Assembly (NCBI RefSeq): GCF_002234675.1 | Contig: NC_019864.2 | Location: forward strand, 19,408,582-19,472,581 | From: Oryzias latipes | Lineage: Eukaryota > Chordata > Actinopteri > Beloniformes > Adrianichthyidae | Direction: 5' to 3' | Length of the DNA stretch: 64,000 nt | In this document: positions 11,582 through 22,790 of the stretch, one piece after another | Layout of the letters: the number at the start of each line of letters is the position of its first letter | Position numbering within the stretch: the first letter of the stretch is position 1 | Notes under the pieces: model-generated | What the model was told of the DNA's origin: nothing | Databases searched by the model: none | What the model saw: the letters and a program-made list of their open reading frames with translations, nothing else | Position numbers and translations under genes: made by a program

Positions 11582-14500
11582 TTAATCTTCAATGGAGCGG
11601 ATGTATCTCTCATACGCTGCCTCATCCATTAGGCTGTCAAGCTCAGCAGGCTTGGCAATGGTCATCTTCATCAGCCAACCTATAAGGGAATCAGGTTCAG
11701 CCGTGAGTCAAGGTCAAAGATGCTTAATGCCAAAAAAAAAAAGCAGAGCGCTTTCAGAGAAGATTACAGGCAAATACATTAGAATTCAACAATGAAACTT
11801 GGAAATGCAACTATATGATGCAGCAGCATAAAGATATTTAAAAATTCCATATAAAAAAAGACATCTGACCTCAACTAAAGGTGTTTTGCTCCTAATGCTT
11901 TGAATAATGGAGAACACTGCCATCTGTTCTCCAATAAGAGAACTGACAGCAGGACTCTTGATAATCCTGATTTTATTCCACCTTCATTTCTACTTCACTG
12001 ATTCATATCATTGCTTAATTATCTTTTCCTTTGTAAAGCTGGATGAGTTCCTTGTATATTTGTGATATTTTTGGTCTAGTTTTTAATTTGATTATAAGAA
12101 ATAATTAGCTTTGCATTTCATACAAATTGAAGGCCAACCCATTTTGCTAAAAGATATAGGCAGGGGTGAAAGTAGAGTTTTGTTAATGCCGGTACTGTAA
12201 CAAATGACGCCAACGTAAATCTATCAATTATATTGATATTAGAAAAGACCATTTAGATTAAGACACTGTAGGTTTATTTTACCACAAGGTCAAAATGACC
12301 ATGTGCATTACAGCAGACAACACATGTGTGATGACAGCTAAAGATGATCAATCCTATGAGGTTCCATTTGTGCCAAAAATATGAAAATATGTTTTTGGGG
12401 GGTGTCCGTGTCCCTGTGGTGTGAGTTCTGGTCCTGGCCCCTGGGTGCCAAATTTCCAACTGTGGCTGAGCCTGGTCGGGCCATGTTTACAACACCTCTT
12501 GTGGACCCCCTTCTCTCCTGGGTGCCCTCCTCCTGGGCGGGGGCGGATGGCCCCTGCCTTGCTCCTTCATGGACCAACCATGGGCTGGGTGGGTGGCTGC
12601 CTGGAGCGCGGGCCGGGTCTCCCTTGGGGGGTCCTGGCTCGTACGTGGGGTTGGGGCGGGGGGATGCCCAGAACTCCTGGGTGGTGATGAGGTGCTCGTC
12701 TGGGGTTGTGGGCGCTCCTCTCGGACGGGGCCTTGCGTTGGGCCCTCCCGGTGCGGCGGGGGGGCTGCTCTCCTTGGGCCGGGGCTGCGCTCTCTGTCTC
12801 CGGCTGCCTCCCTGCTCTCTGTCTCTTGGGGCCTTGTGGCGGTCCGGCTGGCCCTGGCCTGGGTGACGGATGGGATCGCCTGGGGGGCGGTTGTTCTGTA
12901 TCTGCTGCTGCCTGCCCCCCCCATAATCATCCTCCTATCCCCCAATCTCTAATATCCCTCTCTCTTCTTCCCCCCTTTCCTTTTAAGTCCGGTCCAACAC
13001 AAAAGAGTTTCAAATATGATTAAAATTAGTAAAGTTTGGCCTCGATTACAAAAGGGGTTATTCAGACATACCTCTGGTTTGTCAAAAGATTCATAACCCC
13101 TGTTTTTAAAGTAAAATATGTCCAACACAAGAGGCCCTCAGCTCTCATCTGTTTGCCCAGATGTTGGACAGGACAAGTTAAAAAAAAAAAAAGTTATTTA
13201 GACTATGACTTCAATTAAATCTGGTGATGAAACTATTATTTAAAAGTCTTTTGAAAAATAACTGATCTTTATCAAATATGTTGTTACAAATCTGATGGAT
13301 AGAGGAGCAGGCTGGCCAAAAAGAGCATTATACTGGTCCTGAGAGCGCCATCTCATGGTCAAATAAATACATAACAGATTAAAAAGAAAAGATTGAAAAC
13401 CAGCCAAAGATTTTGACTGTTATTTCCATAATTTGTGACGCGACCCACTAAAATTTGAGAAGGTAACTCACCTTAGATGTTTTGTAAGGTCTTTGAACAC
13501 TCAAAACGAAGAGACAAATGCCACTGTATTTATTCAACAATAACACTTATTACACTCAGTTATATTTTAAAAGACTTTTAAATAATAGTTTCATCACCAG
13601 ATTTAATTGAAGCCAAACTCAAAATAACTTAAAACAATTGGCAAAAGTCGCTTCGGGACCGTGCCCCCGGACAACAAATCGAACGTATCCTGCAAGTCGC
13701 GAATGCTCAATGTGTTTGGGGAAATGAGAGAATAAGCGGATAACGTGAAAGGAAAGAGGGATGAAAATCACATTTTGTAGTGATGATAAGACTAAAAACC
13801 ACAGAGACGCTAAAATGACGAGATAAAGTCCTGCCTGGTTCACAGTTTTAGCCCGCAGCTGCTTTTGTTTGTGTGTTAAAGCAGCAAAGAGCGGCCGCAC
13901 AGCTGGCCTTCCAGCTGGTACGGCGTTCCTCCGCCAGATCTTATACCGGTATGCAGCACCGGACCGTACCGACTTACTTTCAGCCTTGGCTATAGGTAAC
14001 ATAGCAGGATGATTGATGAGAGAGTGTGTTAAACTAAAACTACAGTATTTATTTATACCAGCAATAATAATTCTTAAAAGGATTTCCTTTTAGGATCATA
14101 GCAAACAAATGAAACATCTGTACGATAAATAATTGGTGAAAAAACTGTGTTCGTTATCTTTTAACATAGTTTTTCAGTAACTAGTTAATCTAGTTTAGAA
14201 ATACTAACACCATTTTTTCCATCTGTTGTTTACAGAGCAAAGTCAGCAGCATGGTTAGTATTACTCACCATCTTTATAGCAAGACTTGTTTACCAAACCA
14301 GGTTTATCGGCCAGCAGTGAATTAACTTCTACAACTTCTCCAGTTAATGGGGAATAAAGCTCACTGGCTGCCTTGACACTTTCCAGAGCTCCAAACTCAT
14401 CTGCAATGGAGGATTTCACAAACTAAGCCAAAATTTTACATAATATACAGCACTTTATAATAATCAAAAATAAAAAAGATTTAAACCAGTTTAACTTTAA

Positions 14501-15571
14501 CTATGCAAACCTTATACCTTGAAATTTACATATGTTTTTTTTTAATTCCTCATTTTTTTAATAAAATCTTAAATGTGAAATCTGATTGCTACACCCAAAC
14601 TTAATTGATTTTTATTGGTCAATATTAAATTGAATAATAATATAGGGTTGCATGAGACTGATCAACTTTATGGATCTAAATTGAATCAATTCAGGAATGT
14701 CATGTTAAGGCCAGGCATGCAGTTATTGGCACCAGCAATAAGAAAGATTAAAACGTTCTTAAAATGTCCTTCAATAATAATAATAATAATAATAACTTTA
14801 TTAAAAGAGTGGAGCAGAATACTTGCAATCTTCAATCATCCAGTGTAAAAATATAAAGCATGAACCATAAACAACTGCAAGAGTTGTTATTTTTAGCCTC
14901 ATGACTTCAGAATATTACATTTAAAATGTAAAAAAAGATATAATATTCCTTCAGATCTGCCAGCTAACTTCATACCTTGCTGGGCCAGCTGTGTCCCCAC
15001 TTCTGGTAGTCCACAATAAACTACATCTCCCAGGGCTTCCTGCCAACGAACAAAGACAAGGTCAAAGCCCAAAGTGCGGCACATTCCGGGATCGTGTGTG
15101 AACTTAGCACGAGCTCGTCTGCCAGAGTCAACACATGGCCTGAAACGTACTTGTGCAAAGTTGCTTATGCCGACTGTCCCTATTCCGTCATCTTCGACTC
15201 GAACCCATTCATGTTTGTCTGTAAATTTAAGCGCTGTAAAAATAAAAATAAAGCAACAGCTCAGCACACAAAGCCGACAGGTTCTTGACACTGAAATGCA
15301 GGAGCGTCGACTCGAAACATGTCACTTTCTGCAACAACTTCACGGCATGCCATGATCTTGATTCGCTACGAAAAATGTTGGCTAAACAAGTTGTTCTAAA
15401 CGATTTTCGCAGTGATGTACCTGCAGAGAATCTGCTGGAAGACGCCAAAGTCCTTCGAAAAAGGGGTTTGACTGCCAGCGGTGCAGGAGACAGAGATCCA
15501 GAGCGGGAGAGTAGAGGTAAAACAGAGGAAAAGCTGGATGACATGGAGCGCAGCAGCGCATAGGCAGCCAT
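11582..15571 (-). CDS. gcsh: Glycine cleavage system H protein, mitochondrial
   Basis: Five exons on the minus strand: 15571-15421, 15233-15151, 15039-14976, 14400-14269, 11679-11582. All have GT/AG ends and consistent phases, and they total 528 nt, giving 175 residues (vertebrate H proteins are about 173). Residues 1 to about 48 are Ser/Arg/Leu-rich without acidic residues, a mitochondrial targeting peptide. The mature part reads [16 protein letters not shown], then [12 protein letters not shown], then the lipoyl site [15 protein letters not shown] with the lipoate-accepting lysine at K109. It ends in YIRSIED. The H protein shuttles the aminomethyl group between the P, T and L proteins of glycine cleavage in the mitochondrial matrix and is also a lipoate donor. 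The last intron is enlarged by an insertion of about 1.8 kb that does not touch the exons. The gene is intact and converges on the flavoprotein gene. Confidence 0.96.
12380..12975. repeat. GC-rich, G-run-dense block inside the transposon
   Basis: Base composition changes sharply from AT-rich to strongly GC-rich and back. The + strand carries repeated CTGGG/TGGGG runs, including GGGGTTGGGGCGGGGGG near 12645-12661, which could form a G-quadruplex. Long open frames in several frames here are compositional artefacts without stops, and no domain is recognisable. The right edge is a C/T-rich tract (12910-12985). Confidence 0.6.
13192..13629. repeat. Inverted repeat: 73-nt arms around a 292-nt spacer
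   Basis: The left arm (13192-13264) and the reverse complement of the right arm (13557-13629) match over 73 nt, with a perfect core of 44 nt (13209-13252 against 13569-13612). The spacer has no coding potential. The structure resembles a foldback element or the ends of an older insertion nested in the hAT-like unit. Confidence 0.8.
14771..14794. repeat. (AAT)n microsatellite
   Basis: Eight tandem AAT units in gcsh intron 3. Confidence 0.85.
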
Positions 15572-15637
15572 CTCTGTCGCTGGCTTATGAGACTCGCCTC
15601 CTTCTTCGTTGGTGTTAGAAATACAAGCGGTACTCTA

Positions 15638-15651
15638 CTGCCCTCTACTGG
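15638..15651 (-). promoter_or_regulatory. CTCF-like motif near the gcsh promoter
   Basis: CTGCCCTCTACTGG reads CCAGTAGAGGGCAG on the minus strand, close to the CTCF core (CCANNAGRKGGCA). It lies about 70 bp upstream of the gcsh start codon. Motif match only. Confidence 0.35.
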
Positions 15652-15732
15652 ACAGTTTTTAAATCCGCCTTTTTGGGGGTTTGAGGGCTGCTTTTTATCA
15701 TGTAAAGATTTATTTAATAAAAACTATTTAAT

Positions 15733-15835
15733 ATGGATGACAACTTATGCTCCTGTGAAAACTCTGTTGAGACAAAAGTTCATTTATTTTTTGAATGCAC
15801 GAAAATTCAAAGACATTCAAGAGATTGGAATTTAG
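15733..15835 (+). mobile_element. L1-type LINE remnant (C-terminal zinc-knuckle-like segment)
   Basis: Translation near 15742-15810 gives LCSCENSVETKVHLFFECTK, with the CxC..ET..H.F.EC arrangement found near the C-terminus of L1-type reverse transcriptase ORF2. Only this short segment survives, with an in-frame stop soon after. It is a dead 5'-truncated fragment. Confidence 0.5.
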
Positions 15836-15840
15836 ACCTT

Positions 15841-15894
15841 GATTAAATTAGAATAGAGCTCTTCAGAAATGAAGAGCTCTGTTCTAATTTAATC
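15841..15894. repeat. Near-perfect hairpin, 25-bp stem with GAAA loop
   Basis: Arms 15841-15865 and 15870-15894 are reverse complements with a single T/C (G-U compatible) mismatch, separated by the tetranucleotide GAAA. It sits 270 bp upstream of the gcsh start codon, directly after an L1 remnant. As DNA it could extrude a cruciform; if transcribed it would form a very stable stem. Confidence 0.9.
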
Positions 15895-16111
15895 ATCTGC
15901 TATGCAAAGTTTTTTTTTTATTAATAAACAAATAAAGAAAATAAAAGACACTTATTTTTCACTGAACAGGAAATGTACATGAACATCATTAAAACATATC
16001 TAGGGAAAAACATACTGTGATAACTTAATTTCAAATAGATGTGATGCAAATATATGGGGAAATATTTGTTTTGTTTTGCTTTCAAGAAATTGTTCTATCT
16101 CAGCAGCAGGT

Positions 16112-16600
16112 AGAAAGAAGCTGGAGAAGCTGGTGAGGAAGGCCAGCTCCGTCCTGGGGTTGCCACTTGACTCAGTGCAGGAGGTGGGAGAAAGAAGGAA
16201 GGTAGCCAAGCTATCATCCATGATGAAGAATGACGCTCACCCCCTCTGACAAACTGATACACCCCAGGTGTCTGAGAGAGCGGCATCATAGGTCATTCCT
16301 ACCTGCTGCTGTGAACGTGCTCCCAGTGATCCAACTGGAAATGTGTTTACCTTCGTCACTTTGCTCTATATCACTTTAAAAAATGGAGTTGTTGTGTATT
16401 TTTTAAAATGGCATTACTACAACCACTGGTGCAATTTTCTTTTTTATTTTTGCTTTTTTGTAAGAAAAAAAACAACAAATCTTTTTGAACTGTACATACA
16501 ATCCTGCTCTATTTCTGTATATCTGCTGCTGCAATATAATTCTGCTGCACCATTGGAATTTCCCCATTGTGGGACAAATAAAGGATTATCTTCTCTTATT
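16112..16600 (+). mobile_element. LINE 3' end, L2/Rex-like, truncated
   Basis: Translation from 16115 gives KKLEKLVRKASSVLGLPLD, followed by GERRKVAKLSSMMKN and, after a frame break, an RSFLPAA-type end. This is a conserved C-terminal stretch of teleost L2-type reverse-transcriptase ORFs. The 3' noncoding end has the typical GGAATTTCCCCATTGTGGGA block and an AATAAAGGATTATC tail at 16554-16590. It is 5'-truncated and frameshifted. Confidence 0.75.
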
Positions 16601-17864
16601 TCATGTTATTTTCCTTTTCTGCCCATTACGCTAAAAAAAAGCTTTGCAATGCTAGACTTATTGTTTTTTTCATTGTCTGTTGATCTGTGTTTGTTCTTTT
16701 CTGGCTACAATTGCTAATTGTTTTACTTTTTTGTTACCTGCATGTGAAGTGAAGCCATGTTCAGCCATGTTCTATCATTTATTTAAAAAAAAAGTCAAGT
16801 AGAAAAGCTGATTGTCAATGTTAAAGTAGAAAAAAAGAACTACAATTATTATAAAATATAAATCAGTTCAATGCACGTAAACATACAAATATAACTCACA
16901 TCATTATCAAGGTCGTAAACAACCTGCAACCGTATAACATACTGAAATTATTTACTAAAAGATAAGAAGAGAACCCATCAAGAGGGCATCTGTTTTCAGT
17001 TCACAAACCGGAATTTCTTGTGGAATCTCAAATGAAAAAAATGTAAAGAAACATACAAACATAATATAATTTACTTTTTTATATGCCAGGCAGATAATTT
17101 AATCAGGAATTTGGATATAAACGTATAACTGCAAAATGTATAAAAATGATTTTTTTGAGGAAGTTTGAAATAAAAAAAAGTCTGTCTCAGCTTTTCAAAT
17201 GTATATCGCTTTTTTACCTGTCAATTGCTGTTCTCTTTAATTTTTTCAAGGAGTCCTATTTCCAGTGCTATTGATAATGTTCCAAAGACAGCCAGTACTA
17301 CTCTACCACATATTCTTCTAACGAACACATACTGTGAAGTACAGTTCTTTCTGCAACCACCTAAAACATAAGTAGTAACAACAACAAACTGAAGTGTTTT
17401 CAACAAAACTAAAAAGTATACAGTTGAAATGCAGTTCAACAAGAGTGTTTCATAGGAAACAAGTTGATGTTATGGTGGCAATTATGGGATGTATATTGCT
17501 TTATCACTTGTATTTTCAGAGAGGAAAGCTTTCATAAATAATTTTATTCATAAACTTAATAGAAAAATCTATCAAGATCACCATATATAGAATCAGTTCT
17601 ATTTAAACCAGCTCATGGGTCACCCACACACAACAGATCTTCCCTCCAAATGTAGTTAATTAGCAACTATCTTTTATATGAATGTTGAGATTTAATTAAT
17701 GTAGGTTCAATGTAATTCTATCCATACGTCTAGTTTAGCTGGTAACGACAAGTCTTCTGTGTAGAAATAAGTAAGCATGTACAGTTATTTGATATTGACG
17801 TGTTAAACTAGTGACATTTGAGTTATTGCTGCAAATGAAGACAATATGCTTGAAAGATTGAACT
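16601..17864. other. AT-rich intergenic sequence, nothing recognised
   Basis: No open frame with homology and no strong repeat structure beyond short homopolymers was seen between the LINE tail and the next MITE-like unit. Confidence 0.5.
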
Positions 17865-18456
17865 TTAAAGACCGACTCCAATGCGCTTTTGGTGTTTTTA
17901 AGCATGTTCTTGTGCCAATTCTCTCATGATGGAGAATAAAAAAATAATAAAAAAAAAAACAAGCTCAAATTGCATTTCTGAGTATTTCTTTATTCAAATT
18001 GTTGTGAATCAGGAGCAAACGAAAAAAATTGTCGTTTTGAAAAAGATTGTTAAAAAATGATAAGCTCCCAGCTCCGCCCCCATTCCGATATATCCATTTG
18101 TAGACGAGTAGATCCATGTCCATCTTGGTTTTCCTCATCTGAACGGTAATCTGGATCTAAACTGGACGGCTGGATAGCTCCAATATTGTTCTGCATTTTT
18201 GTTGCACCAGGTTTGGGCTTAAAGGGGCTCTAATAGTGGGAGAGAGTGTAAACAGAGAGCTCTCAGGGGGAAAGGTAAGCTCCACGCCAACAGTTCCATC
18301 TACAACTTAAAGGGGAATGACTCCTGCCGCTCTGCAGAAACCACAGAACATACTAAAAAACAGTTTTGAATTTTATTTTAGCTAAAAACTGCATAAATAA
18401 AGACCACTGTGAACACTTTACCAATAGATCGAAAGACGATTAGAGTGGGACTTTAA
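17865..18456. mobile_element. MITE-like element of about 590 bp with TTAAAG ends
   Basis: The left end TTAAAGACCGACTCCAAT matches the reverse complement of the right end, TTAAAGTCCCACTCTAAT, at 15 of 18 positions. A degraded partial copy of the right half lies at 33274-33404, which supports a dispersed family. No protein is encoded. The TTAA at each edge may be the target site. Confidence 0.6.
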
Positions 18457-18560
18457 TGATTTTTGTTGCTCAAAGTTAGTGATTGCTCAACAGATTCAAT
18501 CAATATTTTAAGAAAAGCACACAAAACACTATTTTAAAGGTCAGCCAAAAAAGTAAATTA

Positions 18561-18566
18561 TTTATT
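18561..18566 (-). terminator. Candidate poly(A) signal of fam107b
   Basis: TTTATT on the + strand (AATAAA on the minus strand) lies about 790 bp past the fam107b stop. The region between, 18567-19358, has no coding potential and is read as 3' UTR. Confidence 0.4.
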
Positions 18567-19358
18567 AACACAATTTTTCATACAAAATTGAATAGTACTT
18601 TGTTAAAAATAAAACAGAATTTACAAAGAAATTTCATTCTCAAGCCCAGGAGTTCTAAGATTTCTCCTAACCGCATTCATTTGGAAAATGGCATGGTAAT
18701 AACTTTTAAAAGAATAAAGGAAACTTGAGTTTTTCCCTCATACAACTCCCTTTGTCCAGTTCTGGCTTCACATAGTGTGTTGTAAAACAAAGTAAAATAC
18801 AGATTTACTAAAAATGTCCTCCCCCTATTGCTCGGCTAAAAGCTACCAACATAAATAACGAAAGCACATCTGTTTGGCTTTTTATATTACACAGTTTCAA
18901 GAGTCCGTCCAGTGTCCACTTTTCTGTTTTTTTTTCTTTTGCTTCTGGAGATGAAAACAGAAAAACAACAATGACAACATCAGGAATCGAAACAACAGCT
19001 AACTTTGTAGAAAGGAGAGAAACCATAGAGGGTAAAAAACTACTGAGTGTTGGTTTACTCCACCAGAGCTCGTCGTAAACTCGCCCACTCTTGTGGAAAA
19101 TCATGTAACGTGTCCGTGTCCGTTCCCTCCGGTGGGGGTGCCGTGTGCTGCTGGATGGTGTGAGTGCTGGCAGATCATTGCAAGCAGACAGACAGGGGTC
19201 TTTAGTCTCTAAAGTCTCTTTTGCGGCAGGAAGGAACAGCTCGGTTGGGAAAGCCAAGAGGTTCATCTCGGGCACGTCTTCACGCCGTGTCACAAACGCG
19301 ACACAGTTCTTGTAATACTCTCCTGACACCTCGGTACCCAGACGCTGCCGCCACTTTT

Positions 19359-22300
19359 TTAGGTGGTTCGTTCCTCTCCGTCCGTTTCCTGTTTGGTCCT
19401 GCGCAGGTTGCTCTTCATCTTCACAAACTCAGGGGTGTTCTCTTGCTCTTCCTCAATTTTCTGCTGCTCCATCTCAAGCTACAGGGTGAAGAACATGACA
19501 AAGCATCTGTGATGGACAGAAACCCTTTGAAAGATCCATAAACGAGCCTTTACACTGATGTGTTTTACCTGTTCAAGTTTCTGCTGTCTTTTCATGAGCT
19601 CTATTTCCAGGTCACTCTTCTTTTTGTGAGCCTCCTGCTCCTCCTTCTGAGCTTTGATGATTTGTTCCCTCTTTCTCTTCTCAAGAACCTTCTGCAGCTC
19701 AGGCTTGTTCTGAGGAGCCAGGCCCCTGTGAGGGAACAATGACACACAGTGTTACATAACCTGCAGCCTCTGATAACACAGACTACCTGTTTTGAGGACA
19801 CTGTGAGGAGTTTATGTTCTCTAAAGTAGTCTAAATATGCATTAATGAAACAAAAACCCTCCCTCCAAAGTGGCACAACTCACGTTGTTATGCTAAATAG
19901 AAATGTTAAGGCTCTAAGGTTGATATTGTGGTTATTAAAGCAAAAAAACTTCAACTTTAAATCAGGTATTGAGGAGAAAACCGCATTTAAAAAAAAAGCT
20001 CTTTACGCTGGTTCCTTCACGTCTTTTATAATCCTTTTTTTGGACTAAAAACAGAGTGTTCTGTCTGCAAACAGCAGCAGCAGTGCTTTAATTAAATGCA
20101 TTATTGAGTCTAGATTACATAACTGAGCTCAGAATGTTCCAAGATGCAGTGGGAGTTAATTTACAACAGGGCCCTTCCCTCTTGTAGACTACATGCACTT
20201 AATCGGCCTGTTCCGGGGATAGTGAGGGAAAAGAAAGCAGACAAGCAGCTGCAGGGATTGGACCCTGCCGCTTAAAGCTACGTCACACAGAGAAAAGAGC
20301 AAGTCAAGGCGGAGAGTAGCAACAAGAAAGAACGCAAAGATGCTCTTTTCACATAGAGGTAATCCCAGCTACAAGCACCCTCTCCTACATTCTGGGATGT
20401 TCATGAAGCCACAGCAGTGCATCCACCTAGAGGTGGCTGCATGTCTCAGATGCCTCCGCATGAACAACTATCTGTGTTTGTGTAGGCACAGTCACTGCTG
20501 CCAAGGTAGCACTATGAGGGGTAAAAGCTACTGTGCATGTGTGTGTGTGTGTGTGTGTGGGCAGGAAAAGGCCCTTGGCTAGGAAATGTTTTGTAATCTT
20601 AGTTACGTAATCTGTTTTTTTCCTCCTTTTTACTGGGTCATCCATCCACCCACCTACCACACCCTTCTGTCCAGCATCACTCTGGACAAATCCCCATATT
20701 TTTCCTCCATCTGTTCAAGCATAAAGAGAGAAGCTAATATGACAGGTACATGATGTGCATTGTTATAGTTGTTTTTTTCTGTTAACTTTTTTTTTTAAAT
20801 TTCCTTCCTCAGTATTGCTTGAAGGTTTCCAAAAGCACTGCAGCCTTTGACCCGTTTAGAAGCCGCTGCATCACTGCTGTGATAGAACAGCTGTCAAAAG
20901 CAGGAGTGTTTACGTAACTATACCTCAGCCACAAAGCAGGCGCCGCGCTGTGGTGAGATGAAACGCAAACACTGCAGAGAGGATGAACATCGGCTGGATT
21001 CACACTAACCCATACGCTAACATTCACCCACAGCGGCCAAAAAGGTGTGGCACAGTCAGGTGAAAGTCACAGAGGTTCACAGTTAGGGTTCCCTCCATTC
21101 ACCTGCACACTTTTAGCTGAAAATGAACTAAATGATCCTAAATCTGAACCCCTTCGGTCTCGTGTCTTTTCATTAAAATGCTCTTAGTTCATCTTTACTT
21201 CACATTTTGTCCTGGCAAAGGATGATCCAAAGTCTGTTTGACAGCTTCAGAGTTTCACTAAAACAGAATTGTTTGCTCCTGCTTTGCCCAATTACTATTT
21301 TATTTATAAACTTGAAATTCAAAGAGCGAAGATTTTTCTCAATAGGAGGAGAAAAAAAAAAGTAAAACAATTATCAATAGGTTATATCAGGAAAGACAAA
21401 CTCATCTCTACATATTTTTGGAATCTCCCTGACCTCTTCTGATTCATGAGCAGCTCTCGGTGCAGGTCCTGGTGGTTCCGGGAGCTCTTGACAGGGTTGA
21501 TCAGCTTCTTGGGTTTGATGAGCTCATCACAGTCTCCCTCCAGGTAATCCGGTTCCGCCATGACCCTCCTTCCTGGTGGCAGTGACAGACCAGGATCACG
21601 CGGATCTGATTTTACAAACACAAACCATAACTTTTAATATATAAATAAATATTTTTAAGACTATTTTTATACATTATTGGGAATAACTTCAACAAAACGT
21701 TTATCTTTAACACCTTAATATTATGTTCCTTATGATGCTGGACTAGAAACAATACATGAGAACATAAAGTACTTTCTTAGTTCGCACAAATATAAAATAA
21801 ACAAATAAATAAAATAAATACTCATTTGTTGGCAGTGGTATATTTTGTTTGGCAATTCCACAACATTCCACTTTTGACACATTAGAAACCCTGATAAAAG
21901 CATCTGTCGATCTCTCCACTTTCCAATGTGTCACGATGACGAGTCTCCCTGAAATTACATAATTGTTCCCCACTGAGCAAAGTGGAACACTTCATCCTCC
22001 TGTCAGATGGTGCACCAAATGTATGCAAAGTAACAGATGAATCAGGACACCGAGATCTTTTGATGGCATGTGGTTATGGAAATTCCCCAAATGCTTCTAA
22101 CCCTTTAAAGTTCAGGATAATGAAGGATGTTTTAATGCATGCATGGAAACACCCCCTCAGGCAAATGTATATAACATCGTGTGCAAGCATTTTGCATATC
22201 TATAGTAAAACTTACAATTATGACAGGTAATTAATAACGCATAGAAAATCTGTGAAAGAGATTAAAATAAATAAATTAATAAACTTATCTGCAACTTCAG

Positions 22301-22574
22301 CAAAGAGAGCACAGCACTGAACAAAAGTTTGATCAATACTCTCCCTGAGCAGAAGCAATTCATACAACAATAAAAACCAGAATTCGTCAGCTCGATTGCC
22401 TGATTTTCAGCACAGCCTGAAAGCTCTATCAGTAGAAATAAATCCAATTGAAGCTAGAAATTGCTGCTAGAAATCATGTTAACTGTTAAGAGGAAGACAA
22501 ACTGCACAAAATGCCTCTCTGGTTAACTCACCCTGCAGATGAGGAAAGACGGGGTATCTGAACATTGTTGTCAT
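19359..22574 (-). CDS. fam107b: FAM107B (actin-associated coiled-coil stress protein)
   Basis: Core exons on the minus strand: 21605-21434, 19725-19569, 19478-19359. They encode 134 residues from the standard start at 21561 ([10 protein letters not shown]). The protein reads [20 protein letters not shown], then [20 protein letters not shown], then a charged coiled coil [17 protein letters not shown], ending [14 protein letters not shown]. Vertebrate FAM107B has about 131 residues; the family (FAM107A/DRR1) links to actin and to heat-shock or growth control. The Pfam DUF1151 region covers most of the chain. A further 5' exon (22574-22532, ATG at 22574 or 22565) splices in phase 1 into 21605. 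It would add 29 residues ([14 protein letters not shown] plus the translated exon-2 leader), giving 163. Phases at all junctions were checked. Upstream noncoding exons probably exist (see 32540). Confidence 0.93.
20535..20559. repeat. (TG)n microsatellite
   Basis: Alternating T and G run in the intron between the first two common coding exons of fam107b. Confidence 0.85.
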
Positions 22575-22714
22575 CTTGGTTATTTGGATGCAAAATGAGG
22601 TTAGCAGAAAAAGATGGTAAAGTATCCTGTTAGTATGTGCGTAGCTGAGCCTCAGGAGAGCTGATTTGTCCCACACAGCTGTCTGCCACTGAAGTGGTCG
22701 GAGTTCAAAGCCTG

Positions 22715-22721
22715 TTTTATA
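22715..22721 (-). promoter_or_regulatory. TATA box of the proximal fam107b promoter
   Basis: The minus strand reads GCTATAAAACAGG here. A start site about 30 bp downstream (near 22690) would give a first exon that runs to the strong donor GTGAGT after 22532 and contains ATG 22574. The arrangement supports a tissue-restricted TATA promoter for a short fam107b transcript. Confidence 0.6.
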
Positions 22722-22737
22722 GCTACGCTCCCACAGT

Positions 22738-22790
22738 CTCCCTCCCTCCCTCCCTCCTTCCATCCCTCCCTCCTTCCCTCCCTCCCTCTA
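22738..22790. repeat. (TCCC)n low-complexity tract
   Basis: Tandem CCCTC/CCTTC units immediately upstream, in the minus sense, of the fam107b TATA box. On the minus strand this is a GGGA-rich tract with G-quadruplex or H-DNA potential in the promoter. Confidence 0.8.

Larger units (their letters stand above)
12161..13988. mobile_element. hAT-like nonautonomous DNA transposon in gcsh intron 4
   Basis: Left end CAGGGGTGAAAGTA and the inverse of the right end, CAAGGCTGAAAGTA, match at 12 of 14 positions. Flanking octamers GATATAGG (12153-12160) and GCTATAGG (13989-13996) differ at one base. An 8-bp target duplication with CAG-starting inverted ends is the signature of hAT elements. No transposase frame is visible in the 1828 bp. 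Inside lie a GC-rich block (12380-12975) and a pair of 73-nt inverted arms (13192-13629), so it may be a composite of nested insertions. Confidence 0.65.
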